NCBI RefSeq assembly: GCF_012489685.1
Contig: NC_080043.1
Location: 65,713,920 to 65,777,919, forward strand
Direction of reading: 5' to 3'
DNA: 64,000 bases
Origin: Lotus japonicus
Lineage: Eukaryota; Streptophyta; Magnoliopsida; Fabales; Fabaceae
Shown: positions 23,164 through 36,329 of the stretch, one piece after another
Numbering within the stretch: position 1 is the stretch's first letter
Layout of the letters: each line of letters opens with the position of its first letter
Translations under genes and position numbers: made by a program
Notes under the pieces: model-generated
Database searches by the model: none
Told to the model about the DNA's origin: nothing
Seen by the model: only the letters and a program-made list of their open reading frames with translations

Positions 23164-25502
23164 ATGAATGTTGTTTTTCACGATGTTGCTGCGCTTCACT
23201 CTGGGAAGGAGCAGTGGAAGATTATGGTCAAGGTTATTAGGGTTTGGTATAGCAAAGGTTTTGCCACTTCGAAGCTTCCCCTTTCGCTTGAGATGGTTCT
23301 GATGGATGATAAGGTGATAATCTTTTATCATTGTACTGCCGGTTTGTTAATTTTTGATTTTATGTCCTCGGAACAGTTTTTGAAGGTTTCCCTTTCATAT
23401 GTAGGGTAACAAGATCCATGCCACAATCAAGAAGACATTGATGTATAAGTTTGAGAAGTTGCTGGTGGATGGAAATGTTTACAGTCTGTCTGGGTTTGTT
23501 GTTGTTGAAAGTTCTGGCGATTACAAGACTGCAAAGCACAACTACAAGATTTGCTTTATGTTTAAGATTGAAGTCCGCTCAATGAACCACTTACCTTTCG
23601 ATGTGAATCCATACACATTTGTGTCATTTGCTGAGATATTATCTCCTGCGTTTGATGTGACTTGTTTAGTGGGTAGATATCAAGATATTAACTTTGAATA
23701 TATCGTGATTTTTTTTAATTCTTTAGATGATATGGTTATTATGGTTGCAGATGTGATTGGCATACTTACTGGAGTGGGTGTTGAGAGGGAGATTGTTTCT
23801 CATGGGAAGAAATCGAAAATGAATGTTATTGAGATTGAGTCTGCAGGGTATGTATTTGTTTTTGCTTCTATGCATGTACTTAACTCATGATTTTGTTGAG
23901 TTTTTGAGGTTGTGCAATGTTTCAGGTTGAGGATTGAGTGTGCGCTGTTTGGAGTATATGTGGATGAGCTGACTAATTTCCTTGGTGGTGGCGACATCAA
24001 TAACCCTGTGGTTATTGTACAGTTTGCTAAAGTGAAATCTTTCCAAGGGAATAATAGTATTCAGAATGTTCATGGTGCCACCAAGATCATGTTTGATCCA
24101 CCAGTACCCATGGCTGATGTTTTGAAGAGAAGGTAGTATGGATGTTTTAAGATGGTGATGAGAGGCATATATTAATTTCCAATTTTATTGTGTAGGTTTA
24201 TGGAAACCAATGAGAGTGCTTCCCGTTCGCTTAGTCAATTGTCTGACTCCAAGAGTGTGTCTGGCGAGGATGACTTCTTGGTCCTGACTTCTAACAAGAC
24301 AATTTCAGAGTTGAAGGATTTAAAAAAGGTATATTGTATTTCCATTTAGATGTAAAATTCAGTATGTTTATTGTATTATGAATTGACGAAGTGATTTTGT
24401 TGTAGGATGGTGTCTTTGTTGTCTATGCAACCATTTGTTCTATGGAAGAAGGAGTTGATTGGTGGTACACTGCATGTATGTGTAATAGGAAGGTTTTTGC
24501 TGATGAGAAAATGTTCTTTTGTGAGAGCTGTAATAGGCATGTTCTAGCAGTTTATCCCAGGTTGTCAATGTGATTTAAGAGTGTTTTTTATTTGCAACTA
24601 GGTTGTTATTTGAGTCATGTAGGATCCTGATTGTTGACATTGTTAATATTGAAATAGGTATCGACTCCAGATCACTGTGGAAGACCATTCTGGTAGTGCA
24701 AACTTGGTCCTCTTTGATAAGGAAGCATCGTAATTTGTTGGTAAACCATGCGCTGTAATGGTTGAAGCATCTGAGAAAGTATTAATGATGAGTTATTGTA
24801 ATATGAAATTTCCTGACGTTATATTTGGAACTAACGTATTGGGTATATTATTGCTGATAGGATGAAGCTTCGAATGGGATACCTGAGGAAATATCTAGCT
24901 TCATTGGTACTGCAGCTTTGTTTAAGATTGAGGTTAAGAATTTCCAAAGTCAAAGATTTGATAGATCCCGTTTTGAGGCCTCTTACCGTGTGAAGCGGGT
25001 TTGTACTGATGAAGATATAATAAGGTAGTTCCAAAAAATGCAGTTAGAGAATACTGTATGTGTTAAGATTCCTTCTATTTGCTATTCGTTTTTACCTATT
25101 TCTGGGCCTGACATTAATGCATACGACATGAAGGTTGGGGCTTCTTCAAGTCGTGTGATGGTGACACCTGAGTCCAATATGAAGCACAGAGTTGTTGCAA
25201 AGGTTGGTAAAAAATGTTTCTTGATAGTTTCCTTAATTTACGTCCATGTTCAATATGTGTTGAATATAATACATTGAATTTCTTGTGGGTGGTAGGATTT
25301 GATGGAAGAATTTGTGAATGTTCAAGGTGAGAAGTCACCTGAAACACCAATAGCACTGTCATATCCAACCACTGATTTGAATGGAAATACCCAGGACATT
25401 ATAAACCCTAAGAGAAACTTATCCACTGATGAAGAAGAGCTGTTGTCTGTGATTGGTAGGAAGAAGAAGGTGTCAGTGAAGATTAAGAAGGTCACTAATT
25501 GA
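23164..25502 (+). pseudogene. RPA1-like (replication protein A large subunit) gene with in-frame stops
   Basis: This resembles the RPA1-like single-strand DNA-binding proteins encoded by plant Helitrons. Exons: 23164-23313, 23405-23672, 23751-23847, 23926-24132, 24196-24328, 24406-24560, 24658-24778, 24861 to about 25055, about 25136-25202, 25296-25502. All phases fit. The first two exons give an OB fold (DUF223 type) with the junction LMDDK/GNKIHATIKK. The middle exons give a second OB fold. Exon 6 gives the Rep_fac-A_C zinc-binding part (CMCNRKV and CESCNRH). The last exon is lysine-rich. Exon 7 has an in-frame TAA at 24731-24733 within the conserved C-terminal domain. Exon 8 has TAG at 25026-25028, unless a donor at 25025 removes it. 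It is therefore probably inactive, or truncated to about 355 residues. Confidence 0.8.
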
Positions 25503-28500
25503 CAGAGTTGTTTGTGTGGGATTTATGCTATATGTTTTAATTTCAATTAGGTGATTATGAAGAAGCAACTTTTAGTTGTCGTGTGTTAAGTATTTAGCAA
25601 ACTAAGTGATTGTGAAGAAGCAACCTGTAGTTGCATGATGTTGTTATGTGTAGGAACCTGTTGTCCACAGTTTTTTTTATCAAGTGTTTAGTTTCTAATG
25701 TTGGACCATAGTCAGGAAGTGTACTCTATGTTGCGTTCGTTATTATTAATATATGGTTTCTAAGTTTCTTTGCAAATTTTGTGTTGACTAAGCTGTGAAG
25801 ATGTATTGATTGTAGTCATGGTCTGAATGGTTTTTTTGTTACCATTAAGATGATTTAACTTGAACCTCCTAGAAGCTAAATTTGTCAATTATGAACTATT
25901 TATTGATTAATCTGAAGAGAAAATCATTTGTCTAATTAGTATTTGTTTATGGACAAAGTGGTTGCCAATATTATTGTTTTCTCTGTGGGCTTTGGTCGCA
26001 GTGTTTTATTGGGCTTTGTGTGTGATTTTCTGGTGAATCCTGGATGATTGATAATTCATAAAGGGCTTAGCCTAAAAATATTTAACTTACATAAAGTTTA
26101 CCCCCCCCCCCCTTGAAAAAATTGTTCCAGTTTATATGACGATTGAATAGTATATCAATATAATATTAAGATGACATAATTACATGAAACCCAAGGCAGG
26201 CAAAGTTAGGCAAAGTTAATGCTATATTTTAAGATGAAATATCAAGTTAGTAAGTTGATTATATGGGGTGGTTTTGTCAGTAAATGGTTTGCCATTGGTT
26301 GTTGCATAGTTAATTATTTTATAAGGATTGTATATTACTTAAAATTTATATTTTGTTTATTTGGATCTTTTTCACCTAACTTCTTTTTAGCTCCTTCATT
26401 TGAAATCAGAGTCAATGGCTTGATATTAAAAGGATTAATTGAATTAATTAAAAAAAAATTGAAAAAATGGATTGTATTTAAAGACATAGACCAATTCAAC
26501 AAGAGATAGAAAACAAGAATAAATACTCATATTTTAGTACTTAAATCAATGACACAATTTGGATGGAGATGATCCCAATTTATTGGGTGGTTAAGTGGAT
26601 CATATTTGTAGTGTTGGAGTTGTCCATTTATGTTATTAGGGGGCTGGGGGGGGGGGCATATTTTCATAAATAAAGTGTGTAAGTTTTTAAGGTCACGTAT
26701 TCCATTGCATTATTGTTATCAAGATTGACTTCATTGAAATCTTTACTATAAGGATATTATGCCATCAAATTTCGTTATGGTTATTCAGCCATGGAAAATA
26801 CAAATTGGAATATAATTGGTGAATTTATTTATTTGGTTAATAATGTTACATTTCAGGAAAACTAAATATTTCTTATAGATTATTAGAGAATTAAAGGATT
26901 TGTATTTTGTTGGATTTAGTTAGTGGCATTACACTTACAGTGTGGAATTTTTTTTTAGTCAAAACAATATATTGTAACAATTCATTATAAAAAAAGAGTA
27001 GTGGATAATTTTTATTTTTATTTGAACCCTCTTAAATTGTATTGTGTAGATTGGATTTTTAAAATTTCTCAGAAAACATTTTATTGAGTGCATTGTTCAA
27101 TTTAAAAAAAAATTTATTATTAAATAAAAGGAAATGTCGGATATTTTCCAAAAGGTTCAAATATCATAACAAAAAAAAGTTGCATATGAGTGGCTATATA
27201 GGGTGTCTATAACTCACTAATTATATTCCAATTTCATTGGCTATCAACAATGAAATTATAGTTTGTATACCACAAATACTCACCAATTATATTCCAATTT
27301 CATTGTTATTATAATACAAATGTACAAAGTAAATGTGGTGATTAATTAATTTCATTGTTGATACAGCCGAAATACCATTAATAGGGTGACTATAACTCCC
27401 ATCAATCTTTCAAACTTATTCAGAGTTATTAAAGGAACATGACTATGGCCTGAACGTTGTTCTCCTTTTGGACAATGGTATACGCGTTTGCAATTTCTGA
27501 ATGGTTGTAGGGGGAACGCGTCCTCATGCAAACTTATAGTGATTTGATGTCAATCAAGATTAATTTGTAGATTGGATAAATTCTGTGGGTGTATGTACTG
27601 TACTCTGAACTAATCTGAAGATGAATTGATAACCATTTCAGGAATCATATCTTCTACGGTTGCAGCTCTTCTTTGAGGCCTAATATAGGTAATCATGGAT
27701 CGTGTCAGGCCACAATTCTTGATTTGGGAAAAATATCCTTTCCTTTACTGCAGGAAGCACACGAACATATAGATACCAGATTTGGTAGGTATTCACATTA
27801 ATGACAAGTAAAGGCTAAAACAAGTTTTTTGGTTAGAAGTTTTGCACATTTGATATCTGGCATGGGTCCGTATTTGTTAGAGAAAATGATTTTAGTAAAA
27901 AGGTTTACTGTAGCTGGCCTTTAGTATTCCATTGTACTTTCAGATGCGAACAACATTTGTGAAGGATTTAGTAGATACAAAACTTATATAAATTTTGGTA
28001 TGTAAATGGGATTGAACCTACTAAACTTATTGTAATTTTTAACGAACCTAATCACTTTACATGACATGAGTGTGAGATAAAACGTAGATATGAATGATTG
28101 AAAGTAAATGTTGTGTAGTAGTTCAAATGTGGTTAATAAAAGATTACATTAATGTAGTGGTGCCTTAGTGCTTATCAAAAAAAAAGTTGGTACCTTAGTT
28201 TATTGATTATTATTTGGAGATTATAGGTGAAATTTACTCTTTTTTTTGGTATATTAAAGTACAAAATTGGAAATAAAGTCAAGAAGTTTAATTGGAATTT
28301 TATCTATGTTTTGTATTTGATATAAATTTATTACGTGAAATGCTTGAGTGGTAAGCTAATTTAATTGTAATTAAAGAAATAATTGTAGCTAAAACTGAAC
28401 TGGTATTAATAAAAAAAAATTGATATGAAATTAAATACTCAAATAATATATTTTTACTGGGCTTTGTGATTTTTAAATACATAATTAATGGAAGAAAACC

Positions 28501-28644
28501 TACACGTATATTGGGTGGCGCTAATCCCTTAAACTTCCTGTTCAATCCTTTCTATTTAAAGGGGTCTTTGTTATGTACAAGTCATTGCAATTCATCTTCA
28601 GAATTGTGTTCTTAAGTTTGTCAAAATCCTTTCTGCAAGAAAGC
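25503..28644. other. Helitron non-coding spacer with homopolymer runs
   Basis: About 3.1 kb of AT-rich sequence between the RPA and B3 genes. It includes a run of 12 C at 26101-26112 and 11 G at 26646-26656. The string AATTATATTCCAATTTCATT occurs twice, near 27218 and 27285. A short open stretch near 27694 starting MDRVRPQFLIW could be an exon, but I cannot assign it. Confidence 0.5.
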
Positions 28645-29992
28645 ATGGTGCACACTGAACCTGATGATGGTTACATTAACAGTGTTGGCATTTTTTTGTA
28701 TCCTCGGGAAGTAGGGCTTCTCACTAATTTTTTACAATGATTATTTTTATTAGATTTCATGTAAACATATGAAGTTCATCAAGATTAGTATACTATTTTG
28801 TTTTTCACGAAACATTTGTAACTTGATCTGGAGCTTAGGTTTCATTTCTTTTTAAATTTTTTCCACCCAAAAAATTATAGTTCATATTTTAGCAACAAGA
28901 TCTTTAAAAAATATGTTATTTTGTTGGGATGATTTTACATGATCAAGTATTAACATAGTACCTTATAAATATATATCATTATCTGCAGGAAAAAGATCCA
29001 TATGTTGTAGTCCTTAAGTTAGTTTTTTTGCTTTGTTTTGAATTTATTTTTTGAGCAAGTGTTTAAATAATTGCACTATAATATTGATTTCTTATTATTA
29101 ACATAGGCACAAGGACGTATAGATCAAGCGTTTGCTTTGAGCTGGGAGCATTTACTGGGCCCCAAGTGGGTGTTGGAAGATCCACTCCATAATATTTTTA
29201 TGGTTGACTACAACATGGACACTGCCAAGCCTGCTCTCCAACAAGGATGAAGCTCTTTGGCTGAGTATTATGGTCTGTCTGATGATCATTGGTGTATGTT
29301 GAAAATGGTTGAACCCTGTCATTTTCACATGACCATAGCTCTTGTGGGGGGGGGGATGAGATTCGTTACTATCGTGCTCTATACCCTCCCTCACCACCAC
29401 CATCACCTGTTTTTCTCCCTGAAGATGTGGATGATATATTTGCTGATTTACCAAATATCCTTTCTGGTGAGATGTCTATGGTGGAACTTGATCAAGAGGT
29501 GCCAGCAGTGGTCTCCTCCCCACAGTCAGTCCTTATGAATAATGTAGAAGATGAGCAGGTAGTTCCGGAGCATTACCCAGCACCAAATGGTGTCGCTGAA
29601 GGGGTTTTACTAGAGTACCAGATGGGCTTTAACACTGTTATTTCTCCATACAGAGCATATGGCAGCCAATACGTGAGTAAGACAACAAGTTTTTTGTCAA
29701 TTTTTTTATTTAATATACATAACTGAGTTCACTTTTTCATCTGGCAAAGACCTTGCCAGGCAGGGTTGCTCATTATGTGCGTCGTCATGGAGCTGATCCT
29801 TGGGTATTGAGAGGTCCTACTGGCATTTGCGTAAGGGTTAACATCCTGCACCGTGCAACTGGACGTCACACTAAACTCGGTAAAGGTTGGAGGAAATTCT
29901 GTCAGCTTCACGATGTTGTTCCGAGTGACAGGATCCGCATGAGGTTTACAGATGGAGTTGCAAGGGTCATTGATGTGGAGTTTGACAGATAG
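28645..29992 (+). pseudogene. Two-B3-domain gene 1 in the Helitron, broken
   Basis: The start ATG at 28645 gives a short first exon. The exon from 29107 encodes a B3-like stretch ending LAEYYGLSDDHWCMLKMVEP, interrupted by an in-frame TGA at 29248-29250. A run of 10 G at 29346-29355 shifts the frame into a proline-rich acidic linker that ends at a donor at 29673. The last exon, from about 29750, encodes a clear second B3 domain: WVLRGPTGICVRV, then KLGKGWRKFCQLHDVV and the DRIRMRF strand, stopping at 29992. B3 domains are plant DNA-binding folds. The overall plan (B3, linker, B3) matches the gene at 58537. The poly-G frameshift could be a sequencing error, but the TGA is separate. Confidence 0.65.
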
Positions 29993-31014
29993 AAGTATTT
30001 GGTGACACACAAGATTTGGTGGCTGGAGTGTTGTGAAGAACGCTGATTTGTGATGAAGTTTGTATTTGGATGTGCTGTTTTGAAGTCTTTTTCAAGTTGG
30101 TGTAGTTTGATTGTTTTATATTTATGTTTTCATTGTAATGTTTTGGAGATTTGTTTGGACAAAGTTCACTCTGTATTGTGATTAAGTTGTATGTGTTTTT
30201 CCATTGTAAGTTATGTTTCAACAGTTTATGTTATCAAGAATTTAAGTTTGAAGTTTGGATTTTACTATTTGTAGTAACTCTTATTATGTACTAATCCAAT
30301 CAGCTAATTTAAGAGTACAAGGAAAATTGAAAGAGAAGATTAATTATCTAATTTGGAAGGCATGTGTAGGAGTTTTTTATATAGGGCCCAGGAATCGAAT
30401 TTACAAATAAGTTGGATTCATTTGTGTAGTATTTTTTATTAATTAATATTTTGTCCATCGACATTATGCTTGTGGGGGAATGTATGTGGGCATGGTATAT
30501 AGGTAAAGGTTTAGTTGTCCTTTTAGATTAGGTAGAGTAGCTGATGTCAGAGGGATATTTGGAAGGCTCTGTGCGCAAGTGTAATAAACTCAAAAAAGTT
30601 CCTTATAAACCCATTTCCTTTCATAGATGGTTGGTTCGAAGTTTCTGAAGCTAGCTCCCAAATACATGTCACGTAGAATATTGCTTTGGTAAGGTGGTTT
30701 CGGGTTTAATTTATCTAATGAGTGTACTTCTGGAGGCATCTCTTTGACGTTGTGATTTGTGAAGTTCTTCAACGGACCTTGTGCATGTGCCCATAAGTCA
30801 TTCATGGATTTTCATATTGAGCCTGTTAATATGTATAAGTTCGAATCAGCACAAGGTAGAGTCCTACATTTCAAGATTAATTTTGGGTTCTCAAATTCTT
30901 ATAATATAACATTTGATGTCTGCCTCATACTGTATGAATGTAATATACAGTAGTACTTATCTAAAGTATTTTGTCTTTGTGCTCCATTTAGCTAGGAGTA
31001 GAAGGAAACAAATA
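29993..31014. other. Spacer between B3 gene 1 and Rep/helicase
   Basis: Non-coding. It must contain the 3' end of the B3 gene and the promoter of the Rep/helicase gene. No clear TATA box was identified. Confidence 0.5.
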
Positions 31015-32630
31015 ATGGCACGAAAGAGAAGTTCTGAGTATATGTCCCAAAACAAAGTCTGTAGTAGTAGCAAACCAGGCAAGTTGTTTCTGGATTGGTA
31101 GTTATTTAAATAAGTGGGTTTGAGAATAGGACCGTTTTTTTTAAGTGCTCTTTGTGAATCTATAGACTGTTATTAATTTAGTAATTTGGTTGGTGCATGT
31201 TATCTTATATTAATTTTCAAATTTGAGTAACAGCTACAAAGATGAGGAAGAATAATTCAAGGTCTCCTTTCTCTGATGTTACAAACAACTTAACCAAAAA
31301 CAACGATGGAAATTGTTCTGGAATTTTATCAGAAACTGTTGTAAATGTTATTAGATCCACACCAAGTGTATCATCTACAAGCAGCACATTGTGTAAGACT
31401 TAGATGTTTGCTTGCATAATTTGATTATTGAAATATAATTGAGCACAAAAACTTAAAGGTTATTTTCATATTGCAGTCTCAAGATTATCGAACAACAATT
31501 ATTTTAGCCCCCCGTTATCCATACATCCAGATGGTCTTTCGAATATCTCAACCATTAGTGGTTAGTATGCAAATTTGCGCATAAGTCCTATAGTAATTAT
31601 TCTGAATGTATTATTAAGTAATTGTTTGTTTTTTTATATCAAATTGCAATTGATGTGTCAGGGAAAAAAAACCAGTATGCAACTGCTAGGCGCAGGAGAT
31701 TAGAGTATATGCATAGTAAATCAAGGAATTTCAATGTCAACCAAGATAATATGGCAGTTTTTGAAGGGGACAAAACTGTTGCCAAGGAAGGTATATATAT
31801 TTACTATTAGGTTATGATATTGTAGGGTGGTGTTACATAAGTTTTGTTATCTATATTATTGATTGTAGGCAATAAATCAAATCAGAGGTATATTGAAGAA
31901 GGTGTTAAAAGGGTTGTAGTGAAGAAAAAAAAATTGGCTACAAGAAGGAAGTCGAGCCACCGTGGAGCAACTTCACAGAGATCCAATTCTGTTGATCCTA
32001 ATTTAATAAGAGGTGCTTCTGCGTGTCGTCAATTATTGGTGGACTTCAATGCTGCTAATGAACCTTTAAAGCATTTGACTCAATTATACCAGGATTCTGA
32101 GCTAATAGGTATGTTTTTAGGCTGATTATGATGTGGGTTTTTTAGATTAAATTCCCTGCCTAAACTATTTGTTGCATTTGTGTGTCAATAGATGAGATAG
32201 ACCTTGGGGATGCGTCCTATCAATGCTGTTATTGTCACGCTCACATGTGGTATGAAGAAAGAATTGGTAAAAGTATGCGGACTCTAAGCCCAGAATTTTC
32301 ACTATGTTGCATGAAAGGAAAAGTTGTTCTACCTTTGTTATCAAAACCGCCATTGCTCTTATATAATCTGATTCGTGGTATTGACCCTCGAGCAAAACAC
32401 TTCAAGGACAATATTAGAGCATATAATAGTATGTTTGCATTTACGTCAATTGGTGGGAAGGTAGAATCAGCAGTGAACAATGGAGGAGGGCCCCCACAAT
32501 TTGTTTTGAGTGGTCAAAACTATCATAGAATTGGTACGCTACTACCGCAAATAGGATAAGCTCCTAAATTTGCTCAGCTCTATATATATGATACGCAGAA
32601 TGAAAACTTGAATCGAATGAAGCCTTTTAT
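31015..32630 (+). pseudogene. Rep/helicase N-terminal exons 1-6
   Basis: The basic, low-complexity N-terminus (KRSSEY, RRRRLEY, KKKKLATRRK) is typical of plant Helitron transposases. Exon 6 contains the Helitron_like_N start: a CC-x2-C-x-A-x-MW stretch, RGIDPRAKHFKDNIRAYNSM, then YHRIGTLLP followed by APKFAQLYIYDT. The stop at 32557 falls between those last two. Confidence 0.85.
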
Positions 32631-32691
32631 GTAAGTTTTGTTGGAATTCTTATTGTTAGTACGTGGTCTATATTATTTTTGATTATAAATG

Positions 32692-33570
32692 TGTAATTCA
32701 GGTTCCCTCTGATGCGATTGTCCTGCGCGATGCTGGGACAAGAGGTTCGACAACCGCTTAACAGTAAAACAAATCTGAACAACAGAAACAATAACACACA
32801 ATAATTGTTAACCCAGTTCAGTGAAAAATTTCACCTACGTCTGGAGGGTTTGCACCCAAAGAAAGGAGATCCACTATCTCAAGATTCAAGAATTACAGAC
32901 ACTCATGAACAACTCAGTTCATAGTTCCCTTCCTAATCTACCCAGTGTATTTCTACTTAGAATCTCAACCTAAGTATGAGAGCCCCTCTCACTTTCTCTC
33001 AATCACTGCCACAGTGATTGGTAAACACAATGAACAATCAGAGTTTGAATGTAATCAAACAACACAGAACCCTTCTTTGCTTTATAGAATCAGTGAGCAA
33101 AGAGGATTCACAAATAACAAAGAACGAAGCACAATAACAAATCCTAAAACACTCGATCTCTCTCTATCAGCTTCGATAATCTTCACGTTTTAGGTCTTCA
33201 TCCTTTTATAGACTTCAGCAGCGGTAGCATGGGCTTTAGGGTTGGCATGGGCTGAAGAAACAGATTGCAGTAACAGCAATTCAAAAACGCAATCTTGATA
33301 GATTCGGTTTCTTATTGCACAAGATAAAGATAGAAACCAATCTTTTAACAAAGATTGTTTCAAAAAATAACAACCCAACAAATAAACCCTTCTGGAATAG
33401 CTACTTGCTCCTCAAGTAACTCAAAAAACATATCTTCAGTAAATCTTCAGAGGGCCCACAATAGAAACACAAGCTGAGGACTGATGCCCTAGCTTCAAGA
33501 GATCAGATGCCACGGCATCTGCTTCGACAATCGGTTGTTTTGACAAAATGCACGACAACATGTTCCAACA
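32692..33570 (-). repeat. Copia 3' LTR
   Basis: 879 bp. Read on the minus strand it begins TGTTGGAACATG and ends CCTGAATTACA. It is the downstream LTR for this minus-strand element. A TATAAAA box lies at 33204-33210 (minus). Confidence 0.9.
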
Positions 33571-33584
33571 ATCTCCCCCTTTGT
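33571..33584 (-). other. Copia polypurine tract
   Basis: On the minus strand the sequence immediately upstream of the 3' LTR reads ACAAAGGGGGAGAT. Confidence 0.75.
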
Positions 33585-33825
33585 CAAATTTTGTCTAAAA
33601 CAACTCACAATCAGAGAGGATAAAAACTAGAGAAACAATTCTCCCCCATAGTCAGAGCTCCCCCTCAAACTGATGCATCTACACAACCAACTACCATACT
33701 TCAGAAGGCATAGTCGGAACATACCACTTAGCAGCACAAACACACAACCAGAGGTACAATCAGCCTTAGCACATGATGACACCACAATAGATCGGCTTGA
33801 ACGTCATTGTATCAGAAATACTATC

Positions 33826-33985
33826 ATCAGAAGCTGGCAGCACATGATCAGAAGTACTACCATCAGAAATACTGCTTATCAGAAGCTGGCAGCACATGAT
33901 CAGAAGTACTACCATCAGAAATACTGCTTATCAGAGGCAACGTCAGAAGTACTGCTTATCAGAAGCAACGTTTCAGAAACAAACA
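33826..33985 (-). repeat. Tandem repeats upstream of the Copia 3' LTR
   Basis: A 52-bp unit beginning CAGAAGCTGGCAG recurs at 33828 and 33880, followed by shorter ATCAGAAGTACT and TACTGCTTATCAGA copies. It lies between the env-like frame and the polypurine tract. Sirevirus genomes often have repetitive sequence in this position. Confidence 0.7.
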
Positions 33986-34268
33986 TGGCCATTGTCTTGA
34001 ACTTGTCTTCAAATTGAACTGACCAAAGCTAAAACTATTAGAACACACATAGCAGAAACAGAAGCAACTTCATAGTAGAACTTCACAGTTGAAACATAGG
34101 TCTTCACAAACTTCTGAAAACTCAAACATCTGACTTCGGAAAACTCAAACATCTGAACAAACAAACTTCTGAAATCACAGACTTCTGAACTACTCCCCCT
34201 TTTTAGCACAAATTTGCAAAGGGTGCATAAAAAAAAAACAAAAGACAATACCAAAAGAACAAAGCAAA

Positions 34269-36092
34269 CTAGGCTTCAGAACCGGACTCCTCCCCAGACT
34301 CGCCTGCACTTTCTTCAGATCCTTCCTCCTCTTCATTACCCTCTTTCTGAGCAGCTGTAGCAGCAGCACTTTGCTCACCATCTTGACGTTCTTCTTCTTG
34401 TAGCTTGAGTAGCAACGCATCAACCTTGAGCTTCCTGGCAGTGCTCACCCTGATTGTCTCCTGCAAAGCCTTGGAGACTTCCAGTAATTAAGCAATTATG
34501 GCCTTAGTGCCAGATGCAGTCACAGGAGGCGCAGATGTTTTGCTGGTTGGTAAGGCAATGTCGAGGACATGTGGCTCCATAAACAAACGTTGATCCAAAG
34601 TGATTGGAACTCCCCAAGACATAGCCACATCATCTGCCCTGAGAATCTGAGGATGTTGCTTTAGAATTATCTCAGTAAGAAGTGAAGGAAATGAAACAGG
34701 CAGCTTCACAGCACAAGTATCAGCATGCTTCAATGTCTGCTCAAACACAAAAGTTCCAAAATCAAAAGCAATAGGCTTGCCAATCCTATAAATCAATCTG
34801 GCAAGCGTTGCAGAAACACCAGAGGTATGCTGAGTAGGAACCCAATTCACAGCACCAATCCTGTTAAGAATATCATACTTCACACTCAGATTTCCAGTAG
34901 ACAACAACTTCTTGCTGGGCCACTTCTTCACATAACCGGCAGTAAGCTCCTTGGCAACATCATCCATGGACACTTCTTCATCAACAAATTCAATAGCACT
35001 TCTTCCAAGTGCTTGATTGACCACAGCAGGTGAGAACATCACACATTCAGCCCGCACATAGACTCTCCTGAATTCTGCACTATCAGGAAGTCCCACATCA
35101 ACAGAGAGATTCACCAAGAACTCTCTCACAAGCTTCTCATAGCACCGACCAACATTCTGAATAGTCTTCATCAGACCTGCTTTCTCAATAAGTGCAATAA
35201 CATCTCTGCATTCAAGAACATCAGAGCCAACTTCCCTTTCCTTGGCCATTCTCCTCTTGCAGACAAACTTCCACTTCTGAACATTCTCTTCTGAGTGGAA
35301 AGACACTCTATCAATAGGAACAGCAGGAACATTCTGAGGAATACGCTTACCAGAAAACTTCTTTTTCTCAGAAGATCGAATGTCCTGGACACCGACTTCA
35401 ACATCTGATTCAGAGTCTTCAACACCAACTGAAATCTTCCTCTTCTTCTTCTCAGTGGGAGTCTTGTCTTCCTTTTGCTTTCCCTTACTCTTCACACTGG
35501 CTTGTCGGGACTTGTAGGTTATAGGTGAAGACTTGGATTTCTTTGATGAAGTAGGAGTGACTTCAGGAGAAGAAACCCTTCTTTTCTTCTTCATCCTCGC
35601 AGCAACACTATCAGCAAAGTTCTCAGTCAGAGGAACATCATCAGAAGCATCATCAGAGATGTCCTGAACAGAGGCTGGATCAGCATCCTTCGAAGAGGAT
35701 GAAACAGAGATATTAGGCTGGGTAGCATCGCCTGAATTTTCATGAGAAGTGGAATCCTTTCCAGGAGTTTCTTGAGCAGAACTTTCCTTAGACCCAGTTG
35801 CCTCAACATCAGCCACAACATCAGGGGGCGATTTCACAGGAGAATCTTCATCATTAATTTCCTCTTCGTCAGGAACATCCTCAAGGATAGGAACATGTGG
35901 GGCTTTGCTGTTCTTGACTTGCGATTTGTAGACCTTACACGTTGGGTTTCTTGATCGCATCTTCTTGGAGGCTTTCTTGGACACAGAAGATGGTTGAGAA
36001 AGATCACTCTTCAAACCCATGCACTTGACTCCTTTAGCAGTTCTTTCAATCTTGGCCTTGACCGATTCCTTCTTTCCTGAACTTTGAGACAT
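34269..36092 (-). pseudogene. Env-like protein frame of the Sirevirus element
   Basis: The likely start is ATG at 36092 (MSQSSGKKES), and the main frame runs to a TAA at 34488-34490. The same frame continues to 34269 with a helical, then Glu/Ser-rich tail, so the TAA is probably a C-to-T nonsense change. The N-terminal half is acidic, Ser-rich and lysine-rich, with low complexity. The C-terminal half has the conserved 'putative plant transposon protein' type domain (RRVYVRAECVMFSPAVVNQA, LARLIYRIGKPIAFDFG). In SIRE1 of soybean a frame in this place is called env-like. A role in cell entry has not been shown, and I see no convincing signal peptide or membrane anchor downstream of 36092. Confidence 0.75.
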
Positions 36093-36329
36093 GATGAATC
36101 GAGAGCAAATACAAACAGAGTATAGAACAATGGAACAGATTTGCAAATGAGAGATGATAAGTCTTGAGGAAGATAAATGCACAAGCGGTTGAGAGAACAC
36201 AATTTGTCCGTTGGAGGTAGTTATAGGATAAGTGAACCATGAAGTAACCTTCTCTCTGCTGATGTCACAACGGCAGTTAATGATGACCACGAATAAACTA
36301 GCCGTTAACACACTAGGGCACGCTAATTG

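Noticed and set aside
34725..35033. Plus-strand open frames over the env-like gene
   Set aside because: These are shadows of the minus-strand coding sequence and show no domain of their own. The same holds for plus-strand frames over gag and pol (36-41 kb).
36092..36311. Longer N-terminus for the env-like protein, with hydrophobic segments
   Set aside because: The upstream extension lies between pol and the ATG at 36092 and looks like untranslated leader. The conserved basic N-terminus begins at 36092.
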